Assembly (NCBI GenBank): GCA_013297995.1
Contig: JAAFJB010000004.1
Coordinates: forward strand, 1-64,000
Origin: Chitinophagales bacterium
Lineage (GTDB): Bacteria > Bacteroidota > Bacteroidia > Chitinophagales > Chitinophagaceae
Length of the DNA: 64,000 nt
Reading direction: 5' to 3'
The notes beneath the pieces are model-generated. The model ran no database searches. It had not been told where the DNA came from and saw only the letters and a program-made list of their open reading frames with translations. Positions 9,931-18,554 of this stretch are shown piece after piece. A program made the translations under genes and the position numbers. Each line of letters starts with the position of its first letter. The first letter of the stretch is position 1.

Positions 9931-11300
9931 ATCACAATGAATCGCCGATCATTGTTGGTCTGGATATCGGAACCACTAAAATTGCTGCAATTGCGGGTAG
10001 AAAAAATGAGTATGGAAAGTTGGAAATACTCGGTTTTGGTCGCGCCAATAGCAATGGGGTGCAGCATGGTCAAGTATTGAATATTGACCAGACCATTAAA
10101 GCCATCCAAGCAGCATTAGACAACTGTGCGCAAAGCAATCCCGATTTAGAAATTAAAGAAGTATATGTTGGAATAGCTGGTCACCATATTAAGAGCTTGC
10201 AAACTCGTGGTGATATTGTTCGTCAAGACGCTGATTTAGAAATTACCCGTGCAGAAATTGAGCAGTTGATTAATAACCAGCGCAAGACTTTTATTCCCGC
10301 AGGTGACCAAATTATTGATGTGATTTCACAGGATTTTCATGTGGACAGCATTCAAAATATTAAAGATCCCATCGGCTACAACGGTGTGAAAGTGGGTGCA
10401 AATTTTCATATTATTACAGGCGATAGAAATGCCATTCGCAATATCAATAGAGCCGTTGATAGAAGTGGATTGATTACAAAAGACTTGGTATTACAGCCAT
10501 TGGCATCTGCCAGCGCGGTTATGAGCGAGATTGATATGGAAGCTGGTGTGGCTATTTTGGATATTGGTGGTGGTACCAGTGATTTGGCTGTTTTTTACGA
10601 CGGTATTTTAAAACATACGGCTGTAATTCCTTTTGGCGGAGAAAATATTACCAATGATATCCGCCTCGGATTGGGGGTATTAAAAAGTCAGGCCGAAGCC
10701 ATGAAAGTACAGTTTGGTAGTGCATTGGCAGATGAGGCAAAAGCCAACGCTTATATTACCATACCGGGATTAAAAGGGATGCCAGCAAAAGAAATAAGTG
10801 TGAAAAATCTGGCTTCAATTATTCAAGCTAGGATGGGTGAAATATTAGATTTTGTAACCTATCATTTAAAGCAAGTAGGCTTAGATCACCGTGCATTGAA
10901 TGGGGGTATTATTTTAACCGGTGGGGGTTCTCAATTAAAGCATTTAATTCAACTTACAGAATATACCACTGGATTAAATGCGCGCATTGGCTTACCCAAT
11001 GAACACCTTGCTGCCAATCATATTGATGAGTTGAAGAAGCCCATGTATGCAACTTGTATTGGTTTGATACTCAAAGGCTACAACGATTACGACCATAAAT
11101 ACAAAGACTTTGAAGAGAAATTTGTAAAAGTAGCTGTGCCTGAAGGGTTAACCAAGAAACTAGTAGAAGTGGAAGAAATTGTGGTTGCACCTGTTCCAAC
11201 TACCGTAGATGTATCGGTAAGAAAAGAACGCTTCTGGGATAAATTCAAGAATAATTTAATTGACCTATTTAAAGAAGAAGAAGACCAAGTAATCCGTTGA
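9927..11300 (+). CDS. ftsA: Cell division actin-like protein FtsA
   Basis: Actin-fold ATPase that tethers FtsZ to the membrane. Visible motifs are the phosphate-1 loop VGLDIGTTKIAAI near the N-terminus, the 1C (SHS2) region after residue ~80, the phosphate-2 loop DIGGGTSDLAVF near residue 210, and ILTGGGSQLKHL as the adenosine motif. The end of the 457-residue protein (ERFWDKFKNNLIDLFKEEE) fits an amphipathic membrane-targeting helix. The 74-base spacer to ftsZ is one of the few real gaps in the cluster and may hold an extra ftsZ promoter, though I see no consensus match. Confidence 0.95.
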   Translation: MNHNESPIIVGLDIGTTKIAAIAGRKNEYGKLEILGFGRANSNGVQHGQVLNIDQTIKAIQAALDNCAQSNPDLEIKEVYVGIAGHHIKSLQTRGDIVRQDADLEITRAEIEQLINNQRKTFIPAGDQIIDVISQDFHVDSIQNIKDPIGYNGVKVGANFHIITGDRNAIRNINRAVDRSGLITKDLVLQPLASASAVMSEIDMEAGVAILDIGGGTSDLAVFYDGILKHTAVIPFGGENITNDIRLGLGVLKSQAEAMKVQFGSALADEAKANAYITIPGLKGMPAKEISVKNLASIIQARMGEILDFVTYHLKQVGLDHRALNGGIILTGGGSQLKHLIQLTEYTTGLNARIGLPNEHLAANHIDELKKPMYATCIGLILKGYNDYDHKYKDFEEKFVKVAVPEGLTKKLVEVEEIVVAPVPTTVDVSVRKERFWDKFKNNLIDLFKEEEDQVIR

Positions 11301-11374
11301 TAAAATAAAGTTCTATATAGTACCGTTTATAGTTTACCCGTTTAAGAAAATTTTACTAACCCAAATTCCGTACT

Positions 11375-13252
11375 ATGATTCATTTTGATCTTCCCAAACA
11401 GAAATCATCCATTATTAAAGTGTTGGGTGTTGGTGGTGGTGGAAGCAACGCAGTAAACTTTATGTTTGCCCAAGATATTGAAGGTGTTGACTTTATCATT
11501 TGTAATACCGATGCCAAAGCAATTGAGCAGAGTAATATTCCAAATAAAATACAACTAGGCCCACATCTTACGCAGGGGCTTGGTGCTGGCGCCAATCCTG
11601 AAATAGGAAAAATGGCCACCGAAGAATCCTTAGAAGAAATCAAACGTATTTTGGAAGTGAATACCAAAATGGCGTTTATTACAGTAGGTATGGGTGGTGG
11701 AACTGGAACTGGTGGAGCTCCCATCATTGCAAAAATTTGTAAAGATTTGGGCATTCTTACCGTAGGCATTGTAACCACTCCCTTTGGCTTTGAAGGGCCA
11801 CGCAGACACCAACAAGCAGCAGAAGGTATTGAGGCACTAAAGCCGTTGGTAGATACTTTATTAATCATCAGCAACGATAAATTGCGGATGCAATACGGTA
11901 ACCTTAAAATGAAAGAAGCATTTTGCAAGGCCGATAATGTGTTGGCCACTGCTGCAAAATGTATTACCGATGTAATTAATTCTAGGGGACATATTATTGT
12001 AGACTTTGCCGATGTATGCACTGTAATGAAGAATGGCGGTGTAGCCATTTTAGGTAAGGCTGAAGTTGAGGGTGAGAATAGAGCCCAGAACGCTATTGAA
12101 GAAGCATTGGCGTCACCCTTGTTGAACGACAGCGATATTAAAGGCGCTAAATGGATTTTAATTAATATTAATAGTGCAGAAGGAGATTATGAGTGTACGA
12201 TGGATGAATTAGAAACCATCAATAACTATCTCCGTTTACAAGCAGGTGAAAATTCTGATGTAATTGTAGGAATGGGTTATGATGCTTCACTCGATAAAAA
12301 AATAGGCATTACTTTAATTGCAACGGGCTTTGAACATAAAGATCCATTTGCCAAACCTGTAGTACAAAAAGCTCCAGAAGTTCAGCCAGAAAAAATAGTG
12401 ATGACCTTGGGTATGGAAACAGAAAAAATTCCTACCCCAGCACTCAAGCCAATCGTTGAATCAGTAATAATGCCTGCGACAATGGTTGCTGAAATGCCCC
12501 CAGCTATGGTAGATGAACTGGCTCCAACCTTACAATCGGTACACGTTGAAATGCCTGCGGTACATGTATTTGATGAAAAACCAGCACCAGCTTTTGAGGT
12601 TGAAGAAGAGAAGGAATCTATGGTGTTGCAACTAAATACAGCACCGGAAACAGCCCTTCCAATTATGGAAGAACTGATGCCCGAATTACCTGCTATTCCC
12701 GAGGTAGCTGCCCATTTAAATTTTCAAGTAAATGATGCGCCCACACTTGCTCCTGCTGCTGGATTGATGAGCAAGCCGGCTAATATTTATGCTACAACTG
12801 TTCAAGCAGCAATGCCCGTAGTAGAAAAAGCGTTGGCTACTGTAGCTGAAATAAAAACACAGGCTCCTCCAGTAGCTGCAGAAGAAGAATCTATCTTTAA
12901 TATGCAGTTGGTAGAGAAAACAGAAATGCCTGCTCCTGCAATTGCTGCTGCAAATGCACCTATTGCATTGGAAGATGATCAGTTTGTAGACGACGTAGAA
13001 GTGCAGAAAAAAAGAGCAGCAGAAAGAATTCAAAAATTGCGCAACCTATCTTTTAATATCAGCAACACAAATGATGTAAATGGAGAGTTTGATGCTGTGC
13101 CTGCTTATGTAAGACGGAATATTGATTTATTTGGGAATACACTTACGTCTGTAGAAAACTTCTATAGTAAATATACCGTAGGAAAAGACGAGAATAACCA
13201 AGCCCAAATATCATCCATTAACAGTTTCTTGGATGGTAAAAAACCCGACTAA
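11375..13252 (+). CDS. ftsZ: Cell division GTPase FtsZ with very long C-terminal linker
   Basis: Tubulin-like GTPase that forms the Z-ring. The GTPase and T7 domains fill residues 1 to ~325, with the tubulin signature GGGTGTGG at 107-114 and the synergy-loop region near 205-215 (HIIVDFADV). From ~325 to ~545 there is a Pro/Ala/Met/Glu-rich, low-complexity linker of about 220 residues, far longer than the ~50 residues of E. coli FtsZ. The conserved FtsA/membrane-partner peptide (VPAYVRRNIDLF) is at about 575-586, followed by a 39-residue tail ending SINSFLDGKKPD, a layout typical of Bacteroidota. Total 625 residues. A strong terminator follows 26 bases after the stop. Confidence 0.96.
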   Translation: MIHFDLPKQKSSIIKVLGVGGGGSNAVNFMFAQDIEGVDFIICNTDAKAIEQSNIPNKIQLGPHLTQGLGAGANPEIGKMATEESLEEIKRILEVNTKMAFITVGMGGGTGTGGAPIIAKICKDLGILTVGIVTTPFGFEGPRRHQQAAEGIEALKPLVDTLLIISNDKLRMQYGNLKMKEAFCKADNVLATAAKCITDVINSRGHIIVDFADVCTVMKNGGVAILGKAEVEGENRAQNAIEEALASPLLNDSDIKGAKWILININSAEGDYECTMDELETINNYLRLQAGENSDVIVGMGYDASLDKKIGITLIATGFEHKDPFAKPVVQKAPEVQPEKIVMTLGMETEKIPTPALKPIVESVIMPATMVAEMPPAMVDELAPTLQSVHVEMPAVHVFDEKPAPAFEVEEEKESMVLQLNTAPETALPIMEELMPELPAIPEVAAHLNFQVNDAPTLAPAAGLMSKPANIYATTVQAAMPVVEKALATVAEIKTQAPPVAAEEESIFNMQLVEKTEMPAPAIAAANAPIALEDDQFVDDVEVQKKRAAERIQKLRNLSFNISNTNDVNGEFDAVPAYVRRNIDLFGNTLTSVENFYSKYTVGKDENNQAQISSINSFLDGKKPD

Positions 13253-13278
13253 CCCGTTCAGTATATAGTGTTTTACAG

Positions 13279-13307
13279 CCCTCTTGAATTTCAAGAGGGT
13301 TTTTTTT
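13279..13307 (+). terminator. Rho-independent terminator after ftsZ
   Basis: The 10-base arms CCCTCTTGAA and TTCAAGAGGG pair around a single T, so in practice a shorter stem with a small loop, followed directly by a run of eight T. It closes the dcw transcript before the epimerase gene. Confidence 0.9.
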
Positions 13308-13340
13308 GCAACATTCTTTGCATTATATTGTTTAAATAAT

Positions 13341-14294
13341 ATGGCAAACGTACTCATCACAGGCGGCACCGGAATGGTAGGAAAGCATTTAACGGAAATG
13401 CTTTTAGAAAAAGGATACGAGGTATCCATACTTTCACGAAATCGTAAGTCGTCAATCGTAAGTCGTAAGTCGTCAATCGTCACTCGTCCAAAGCCCACAG
13501 TCTATACCTGGGATATAGTAACCTCTTATATTGATGTTGAAGCGATTCAAAAAGCGGACTATATTATTCACCTCGCAGGTGCTGGTGTTGCGGATAAAAG
13601 GTGGACTGCAAAAAGAAAAAAAGAAATTGCAAGTAGCAGAATTCAAAGCGGAGCTTTATTGGTAAAAGCTTTAACTGAAATACCCAATAAAGTACAAGCC
13701 TTAATATGCGCATCTGCCATTGGCTGGTATGGACCAGATAAAAAAAATAGTACAAACGGATTTGTTGAAACCGATGCTGCTTATCCTGATTTTTTAGGAG
13801 AAACCTGTATGCAATGGGAAGAAAGTGTGCTACCCATAAAAGCATTGGGAAAAAGATTGGTACATTTAAGAATAGGGATTGTGTTGAGCAATGATGGGGG
13901 TGCTTTGAAAGAGTTTAAAAAGCCCTTACAATTTAAAACAGCAGCTATTTTGGGTAATGGAAAACAAATGATTAGTTGGATACATATTAATGATGTTTGC
14001 AATCAATTCATATATGCCATGGAGCACAACCATATACAAGGCATTTACAATGCAGTTGCGCCAAATCCAGTTACTAATAAAAGCCTCACTTTTTTGCTAG
14101 CACAAAAAATATGTGGTGCTTATTTTCTTCCTTTTTATGTACCCAGTTTTATACTAAAAATAGTATTAGGGGAACTGAGTATTGAAGTATTGAAAAGTAC
14201 CACAGTCAGCAGCCAAAAAATAGAAAGCACTGGTTTTGTATTCAGCTATCCCACCATTGATGAAGCATTAATTGAACTTAGTAAAAAAGACTAA
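13341..14294 (+). CDS. NAD-dependent epimerase, TIGR01777 (YfcH/SulA-like) family
   Basis: Short-chain dehydrogenase-fold protein of the TIGR01777 family; the physiological substrate is unknown. The dinucleotide loop GGTGMVGKHL is at residues 8-17, the family segment SASAIGWYG-like (CASAIGWYG) is central, and WIHINDV and the C-terminal DUF1731 region are present. I chose the ATG at 13341, which puts the Rossmann strand at residue 3; the 19-residue upstream extension runs through the terminator region. Odd: residues 35-48, just after the second beta strand, are encoded by a tandem array of six heptamers and read RKSSIVS RKSSIVT, extending the loop that normally contacts the cofactor phosphate. 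Convergent with the following gene, stop codons interlocked. Confidence 0.88.
   Translation: MANVLITGGTGMVGKHLTEMLLEKGYEVSILSRNRKSSIVSRKSSIVTRPKPTVYTWDIVTSYIDVEAIQKADYIIHLAGAGVADKRWTAKRKKEIASSRIQSGALLVKALTEIPNKVQALICASAIGWYGPDKKNSTNGFVETDAAYPDFLGETCMQWEESVLPIKALGKRLVHLRIGIVLSNDGGALKEFKKPLQFKTAAILGNGKQMISWIHINDVCNQFIYAMEHNHIQGIYNAVAPNPVTNKSLTFLLAQKICGAYFLPFYVPSFILKIVLGELSIEVLKSTTVSSQKIESTGFVFSYPTIDEALIELSKKD
13443..13484 (+). repeat. Tandem heptamer array (six units, CGTAAGT/CGTCAAT type) inside the epimerase gene
   Basis: Six consecutive 7-base units read CGTAAGT, CGTCAAT, CGTAAGT, CGTAAGT, CGTCAAT, CGTCACT, followed by a partial CGTCC. Three units equal seven codons, so the encoded peptide repeats with a period of seven residues. 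The 42-base length keeps the reading frame. Confidence 0.9.
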
Positions 14295-15118
14295 GCCAAG
14301 TTCTTTCTTTGGTGTACTTTAAAACAAATAAACCAGATAAGCGCAGTGAGTATAATGGTGCCAAGAACTTGTTGGTAAACCAATGTTAATGCCAGCTCAT
14401 AACCTTCTTTGGCTTTGTCTCCAAATTTACCCACAAAAGCAGGAGCTACTAATATGCCGTCTGACATTTCAAAGGGAAGAAAACGGCCAATTGGAATTTG
14501 CTTTAGTTTTAAAAGACCCACTAAAATATTTTCTATAATGAGGTAGTAGAATAAGAAAATACCCAATGCAATAAAAGCTTTTTTTACTAGGTAGCCCAAT
14601 AAAAAAGCAATGGAGAGCTGCGCAAAAGTTTGCAGAAAAAATAGCGGAATATATTGAAGTTGTTCAGCCCATCTATTCCAGCTTAATTGATCCGCATAAA
14701 TACCAAATCCAACTGCAACAGCAATAAATACCAAAGTTACTATAAACGAAATAATGGCTACGTCAATCAACTTACTTCCAATGAATTGGTAGCGACTCCA
14801 ACCATCAATAATATTTTGTCTATGCGTTCTGTATTGGTACTCATTGGTAATAAGCATGATGACCAAAATAGCAGGCAACAATACAAAAAAAGAGGAGAAA
14901 TAAGCCACTGTATGAAAGGTTTCTGGAAAGGCAAAAGGGTTTCCGAGTAGCATTTTTGCCAAATTGTTGGCCATTTCTTTGCCCTTGGTAATATTGTCGT
15001 ACACGTTAAAAAACATCAGGTTAATACCCGGGTAAGTAAGGGTTACTATTCCCAACATCCACCAGAAAGCAGGATATTTTTTTATTTTAAGCCATTCTAT
15101 TTTCAGTAAGTCAGTCAT
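14291..15118 (-). CDS. ABC-2 type transporter permease
   Basis: Inner-membrane permease with six hydrophobic segments spread over 275 residues (for example FFVLLPAILVIMLI, SFIVTLVFIAVAVGF, TIILTALIWFICF). The N-terminus (LLKIEWLKIKKYPAFWW) and the ITNEYQYRTHRQNIIDG segment after the second helix are typical of ABC-2 permeases of the NatB/DrrB kind. Its ATPase partner starts upstream on the same strand with a 12-base gap, and the GH5 gene precedes that. Substrate unknown; drug, lipid or polysaccharide precursor export are all possible. The stop codon shares bases CTAA with the stop of the convergent epimerase. Confidence 0.82.
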   Translation of the reverse strand: MTDLLKIEWLKIKKYPAFWWMLGIVTLTYPGINLMFFNVYDNITKGKEMANNLAKMLLGNPFAFPETFHTVAYFSSFFVLLPAILVIMLITNEYQYRTHRQNIIDGWSRYQFIGSKLIDVAIISFIVTLVFIAVAVGFGIYADQLSWNRWAEQLQYIPLFFLQTFAQLSIAFLLGYLVKKAFIALGIFLFYYLIIENILVGLLKLKQIPIGRFLPFEMSDGILVAPAFVGKFGDKAKEGYELALTLVYQQVLGTIILTALIWFICFKVHQRKNLA

Positions 15119-15130
15119 AATATTATTCGT

Positions 15131-16027
15131 TTAGTCGTTCGTTAATTCAAAGAATTTGGTCTCCAAACTTTTCTTTTTGTGGAGTAGCAAATTTAGGGTG
15201 ATGCCATTATTAAAGCAGTGCTGATTCAATGCTTCCATATTGGCAGTGCCAAAGGGATAAAATACTTGTATGCGATTTTCCAATGCTTTAATACTACTAA
15301 ATCCACCTAGGTCTTGAATGCATTTTTTCAACCCACTTAAATTGGCAGCAGATAATTCAATAATATCTTCATTTGAAAGCACTTCATCCACCGTTCCTGT
15401 TGTGAGTAAATGGCCTTTTTTTAGGATGGCTACATGGGAACAAATTTTTTCTATTTCATCTAGTAAGTGACTTGCAATAATAATGGTAATGCCTTTTTGA
15501 GCAAGCCGAATAATCAACTCCCTGATTTCTGCAATGCCCACCGGGTCTAGTCCATTTGTAGGTTCATCTAACAACAAAATTTCTGGATTCCCCAATAAAG
15601 CAGCACCAATGGCCAGTCTCTGTTTCATGCCTAAGCTGTAGGCGCTGAACTTACTTTTTTTTCTTTCGGTAAGCTTTACTATTTCAAGTACTTCATCAAT
15701 GGCTGCGGCAGAACCCCTTCCACTAATGGCATGGGTAATATTGAGGTTGTCAACTGCAGACAGGTAATGATAAAAATTAGGGGTTTCTAGTAGGGTTCCA
15801 ATTTTTTTTCGCTCCGCTGGATGGTTCGGTTCATTGAACCAACTATAGCTTCCACTATCGGCTTTTAGAATATCGAGTACAATACTCATCAGCGTGGTTT
15901 TACCACTTCCATTGGGACCTAAAATACCAAAAACACTTCCCTTAGGTATTTCCAATGAAACGTTTTTAAGTGCTTGTATGGAACCATACGCTTTACTAAT
16001 TCCATCAATTTTTAATACAGCATGCAT
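15131..16027 (-). CDS. ABC transporter ATP-binding protein
   Basis: Nucleotide-binding subunit for the ABC-2 permease encoded 12 bases downstream. It has Walker A GPNGSGKTT near residue 40, the signature YSLGMKQRL near 145, Walker B ILLLDEPTNGLDP, and an H-loop in IIIASHLLDE. The ~70-residue C-terminal extension after the H-loop is common in CcmA/NatA/bacitracin-type ATPases. It starts 8 bases after the stop of the GH5 glucanase, so the three genes probably form an operon pointing away from the exopolysaccharide synthase genes. Confidence 0.9.
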   Translation of the reverse strand: MHAVLKIDGISKAYGSIQALKNVSLEIPKGSVFGILGPNGSGKTTLMSIVLDILKADSGSYSWFNEPNHPAERKKIGTLLETPNFYHYLSAVDNLNITHAISGRGSAAAIDEVLEIVKLTERKKSKFSAYSLGMKQRLAIGAALLGNPEILLLDEPTNGLDPVGIAEIRELIIRLAQKGITIIIASHLLDEIEKICSHVAILKKGHLLTTGTVDEVLSNEDIIELSAANLSGLKKCIQDLGGFSSIKALENRIQVFYPFGTANMEALNQHCFNNGITLNLLLHKKKSLETKFFELTND

Positions 16028-16035
16028 ATATCAAA

Positions 16036-17160
16036 TTATTTTAGCCAAGTTCGGAGTGATTTAATCACTCGGTTTTGGGGGGTGGTAATTGAAAATTTAT
16101 CATTAAAATCCCAAAGCATAACGGGTATACCCAATTCTTTCATGATACGAGTAATATCGCTAAGATAAGCCGATTTTGATTTGGGAGGAGCAAGATTGAT
16201 AACCCCCGTTTCTGTACAGATAAGTGGTAAATTCAAGCGATCTGCTTCTTCTTTTATCCATTGTAATCGCTTTAAAAGACTCTCATAATTGGCTTCTCTA
16301 GGGTATCTTTCATAATCCTGTGCTATTTGAGACTCAGGCGGTGCATTGTAAAGTGCTGGCATTTTTCTGGCAGAATACGGATAAGGAAAACCAGTAATAA
16401 AAGTTTTTTCTGGCGTCCAGTCAGCCCCCTGATGCGTGAAAATATAAGGCTCATAAAAATGAAACGTGTACAGGATTTTACCATCATCCACTGCCAATCT
16501 ACCCATATTCAACAATTCGTTGATGCCATTGTAATTGGCTCCCCCAATAATAAAAATACGATCGCTGTCTTCTTTCCGCAACTCTCTAATAAGGGTATTT
16601 GCAGTAGATTTCCATACTTCCATATCGGTTGTAGGCTCATTATACAGTTCATAGAATAAATGAGAACAAGAATACCGTTTCATTGAACCCATTACTTGTT
16701 TCCAAATTCGGATGATTCGATCGTTTTCTGAATACCTATTTTGATTGCTAAGCTTACCATAATGGTAAACAATTACTAGTTTTAGGTTTAAAGATTCACA
16801 CCATTTATAAATTTCGTGCAATTTTTCTAAGATATTATCGTTTAATTGAGCGTAGCTATCTGCCATAAAATGGTCAAAAGCCACTGGGAGGCGAACAGTT
16901 TCAAATCCCTGAGCGGCAATTGATTCGAGTAAAGGGTATATATTTTTTTGATAGAGCATATCTGGAAGCACCCAATACTGCTCTAAATAGGAAATATTCA
17001 CCCCTTGTCCCAATTGGTGACTGATCTCGCGCAATGCTTTATTAGATTGAGCTTGAAGGGTTGAAGATCCTAAAAGTAATGTCAACAAAGTGGTGATAAA
17101 TAAGGAGGTGCTTAGCGCAATAATTTTTAATTTCATTGAATAGTTCATTACCTGTTGCAT
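16036..17160 (-). CDS. Secreted GH5-family glycoside hydrolase (endoglucanase-like)
   Basis: Predicted periplasmic or secreted (beta/alpha)8 glycosidase of family GH5. A signal peptide precedes the cut around TLQAQ; the Met at residue 9 (codon at 17136) gives the most typical one and may be the true start. The acid/base Glu lies in LYNEPTT (residue 175) and the nucleophile Glu in ICTETGV (residue 317), both present, so it should be active. It is divergent from the histidine kinase/BcsB/glycosyltransferase genes with only 10 bases between the start codons. In cellulose operons a glucanase (usually GH8 BcsZ) trims the nascent polymer; by inference this enzyme may play that part. A lipoprotein paralog lies at 44176-45351. 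Confidence 0.85.
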   Translation of the reverse strand: MQQVMNYSMKLKIIALSTSLFITTLLTLLLGSSTLQAQSNKALREISHQLGQGVNISYLEQYWVLPDMLYQKNIYPLLESIAAQGFETVRLPVAFDHFMADSYAQLNDNILEKLHEIYKWCESLNLKLVIVYHYGKLSNQNRYSENDRIIRIWKQVMGSMKRYSCSHLFYELYNEPTTDMEVWKSTANTLIRELRKEDSDRIFIIGGANYNGINELLNMGRLAVDDGKILYTFHFYEPYIFTHQGADWTPEKTFITGFPYPYSARKMPALYNAPPESQIAQDYERYPREANYESLLKRLQWIKEEADRLNLPLICTETGVINLAPPKSKSAYLSDITRIMKELGIPVMLWDFNDKFSITTPQNRVIKSLRTWLK

Positions 17161-17170
17161 ATTAGTATAT

Positions 17171-18538
17171 ATGATCGATTATCATAGAATTCCTTATGTA
17201 AATATAGACCGACAAAGGCTTACTACCGAATTGAATAAACGGGGGGCTTATTATTCTAACGTGGCTATATGGACAATGCTCTTTTCTACACCCCTCTTTA
17301 TATTGCTAGATGTTCTCTTTATGAAAGAGGATTGGATATATTTATTGGTAGTTCGGTTTCTATTTTTCTTGCTTTCTTATTTTTTTTACTTATTTGGAAC
17401 CAAACGGCGATGGTCGCATGAACTTGTGTTGAACTTGGTAGTAGGGGTTAATATTATTTTGGTGTCTCTTATTTGTGGAATTGTTCCCATTACCAAAGCC
17501 CTTCCTTATTATTTATTAGCGGCAATTATGATGTTGTTATTAAACACCATGGTTTTTTGGCGACCCATCTATGCACAATTGCACGTGGCTATTTCTTTTT
17601 CTATTGTATTGCTGATGTACTCATTAAATAATGGCTCAGGTGGTTATGGCAGCTTAATTACCAATGGGGGCGGGGTATATTTTTTAGTGGCAGCTTTTGC
17701 TTGTTTAATAGCGTACAATCGGTATCAAATTGTGCGAAGAGAAACAGAGAAAAATTTAATTATTGAGGAATCTAACCGAAGAATGTTGGAGCAGAATGAG
17801 AAAATAAACGACCAACATCATACCATTGAAGAGGCCAACAGAAGACTGAAAGAATTGAGCGATTATCGGCAGAATACGCTTAATATAATGATTCACGACC
17901 TGAAAAATTTTATAGGATCGAATCAGATATCTATTGATTTGATCAATCGGAAATCGAGTAATTTAACCAGCGACCAAAAGGAAATTCTCAGTTATATTAC
18001 TATGGGGAATGAAAAACTCCATTATTTGTCGCAGAAACTGGCTGATTCTGCGGAAGCTGATACAGGTAAAATTGAATACCGATATGAGGTATTTGATATT
18101 ATTCCAGAAGTAGAAAAAGCAGCTATTTCTTTGGTAGATGCAGCTAGTATTAAGCAAGTGAATCTTCAAGTACACCTTTCCCCTGCGGAAGTAATGGTGA
18201 ATCTAGATAAAATATTTTTGCGTCATATATTGTTTAAGCTACTTTCTAACGTTATTAGATTTATCCAAAAGGGTTCTTCGGTAAGTATTCATGCAAATGA
18301 CTTGGATGGTGCTTGTATTATTGAAATAATCAATAAAGCAAAGCCAGTGGGGAAAGAAAAATTAGATGAATATTTTGGTCGCTTAACCAGTCCCAACCAA
18401 TCTGATTTGGCAACCAACCAATCTGGTATGGGCTTTTCCATTTCAAAGCAACTTACCGAAAGTATGGCTGGTGCGCTGAGTTATGAAAGCAATGCAACGG
18501 TTGGTAACTATTTTAAATTAAAATTTAAACTGGCTTAG
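17171..18538 (+). CDS. Membrane histidine kinase with degenerate ATP-binding G1 box
   Basis: The first ~185 residues hold six hydrophobic segments, then a coiled-coil stretch (~190-230), a HisKA-like helix with the H-box IMIHDLKNF (His242), and a HATPase region with N-box LLSNVIRFI (Asn360) and G2 box GMGFS (419-423). At the G1 position, where kinases have DxGxG, the protein reads EIINKAKPV (385-393), lacking the Asp and Gly that bind adenine. It may be a weak kinase, a phosphatase or a pseudokinase. No response regulator is nearby. It heads the plus-strand set with bcsB-like and glycosyltransferase genes (16-base gap), so a sensory role in polysaccharide synthesis is inferred. Confidence 0.8.
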   Translation: MIDYHRIPYVNIDRQRLTTELNKRGAYYSNVAIWTMLFSTPLFILLDVLFMKEDWIYLLVVRFLFFLLSYFFYLFGTKRRWSHELVLNLVVGVNIILVSLICGIVPITKALPYYLLAAIMMLLLNTMVFWRPIYAQLHVAISFSIVLLMYSLNNGSGGYGSLITNGGGVYFLVAAFACLIAYNRYQIVRRETEKNLIIEESNRRMLEQNEKINDQHHTIEEANRRLKELSDYRQNTLNIMIHDLKNFIGSNQISIDLINRKSSNLTSDQKEILSYITMGNEKLHYLSQKLADSAEADTGKIEYRYEVFDIIPEVEKAAISLVDAASIKQVNLQVHLSPAEVMVNLDKIFLRHILFKLLSNVIRFIQKGSSVSIHANDLDGACIIEIINKAKPVGKEKLDEYFGRLTSPNQSDLATNQSGMGFSISKQLTESMAGALSYESNATVGNYFKLKFKLA

Positions 18539-18554
18539 TTCTAAATACCTGAAT

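Noticed and set aside
11380-12048. 222-codon open frame on the minus strand within ftsZ
   Set aside because: It lies entirely antisense to the conserved FtsZ GTPase domain and its translation is Pro/Ser/Ala-rich without family motifs; a codon-bias shadow.
13443-13484. Heptamer array as a CRISPR-like or phage attachment element
   Set aside because: Period is 7 bases with no spacers, no cas genes, no integrase or tRNA nearby.
14291-16027. The ABC-2 exporter as the polysaccharide export ABC transporter (Wzm/Wzt type)
   Set aside because: The ATPase lacks a Wzt-like carbohydrate-binding C-terminal domain, and synthases with BcsB extrude their own product. Kept only as a neighbour in the locus.
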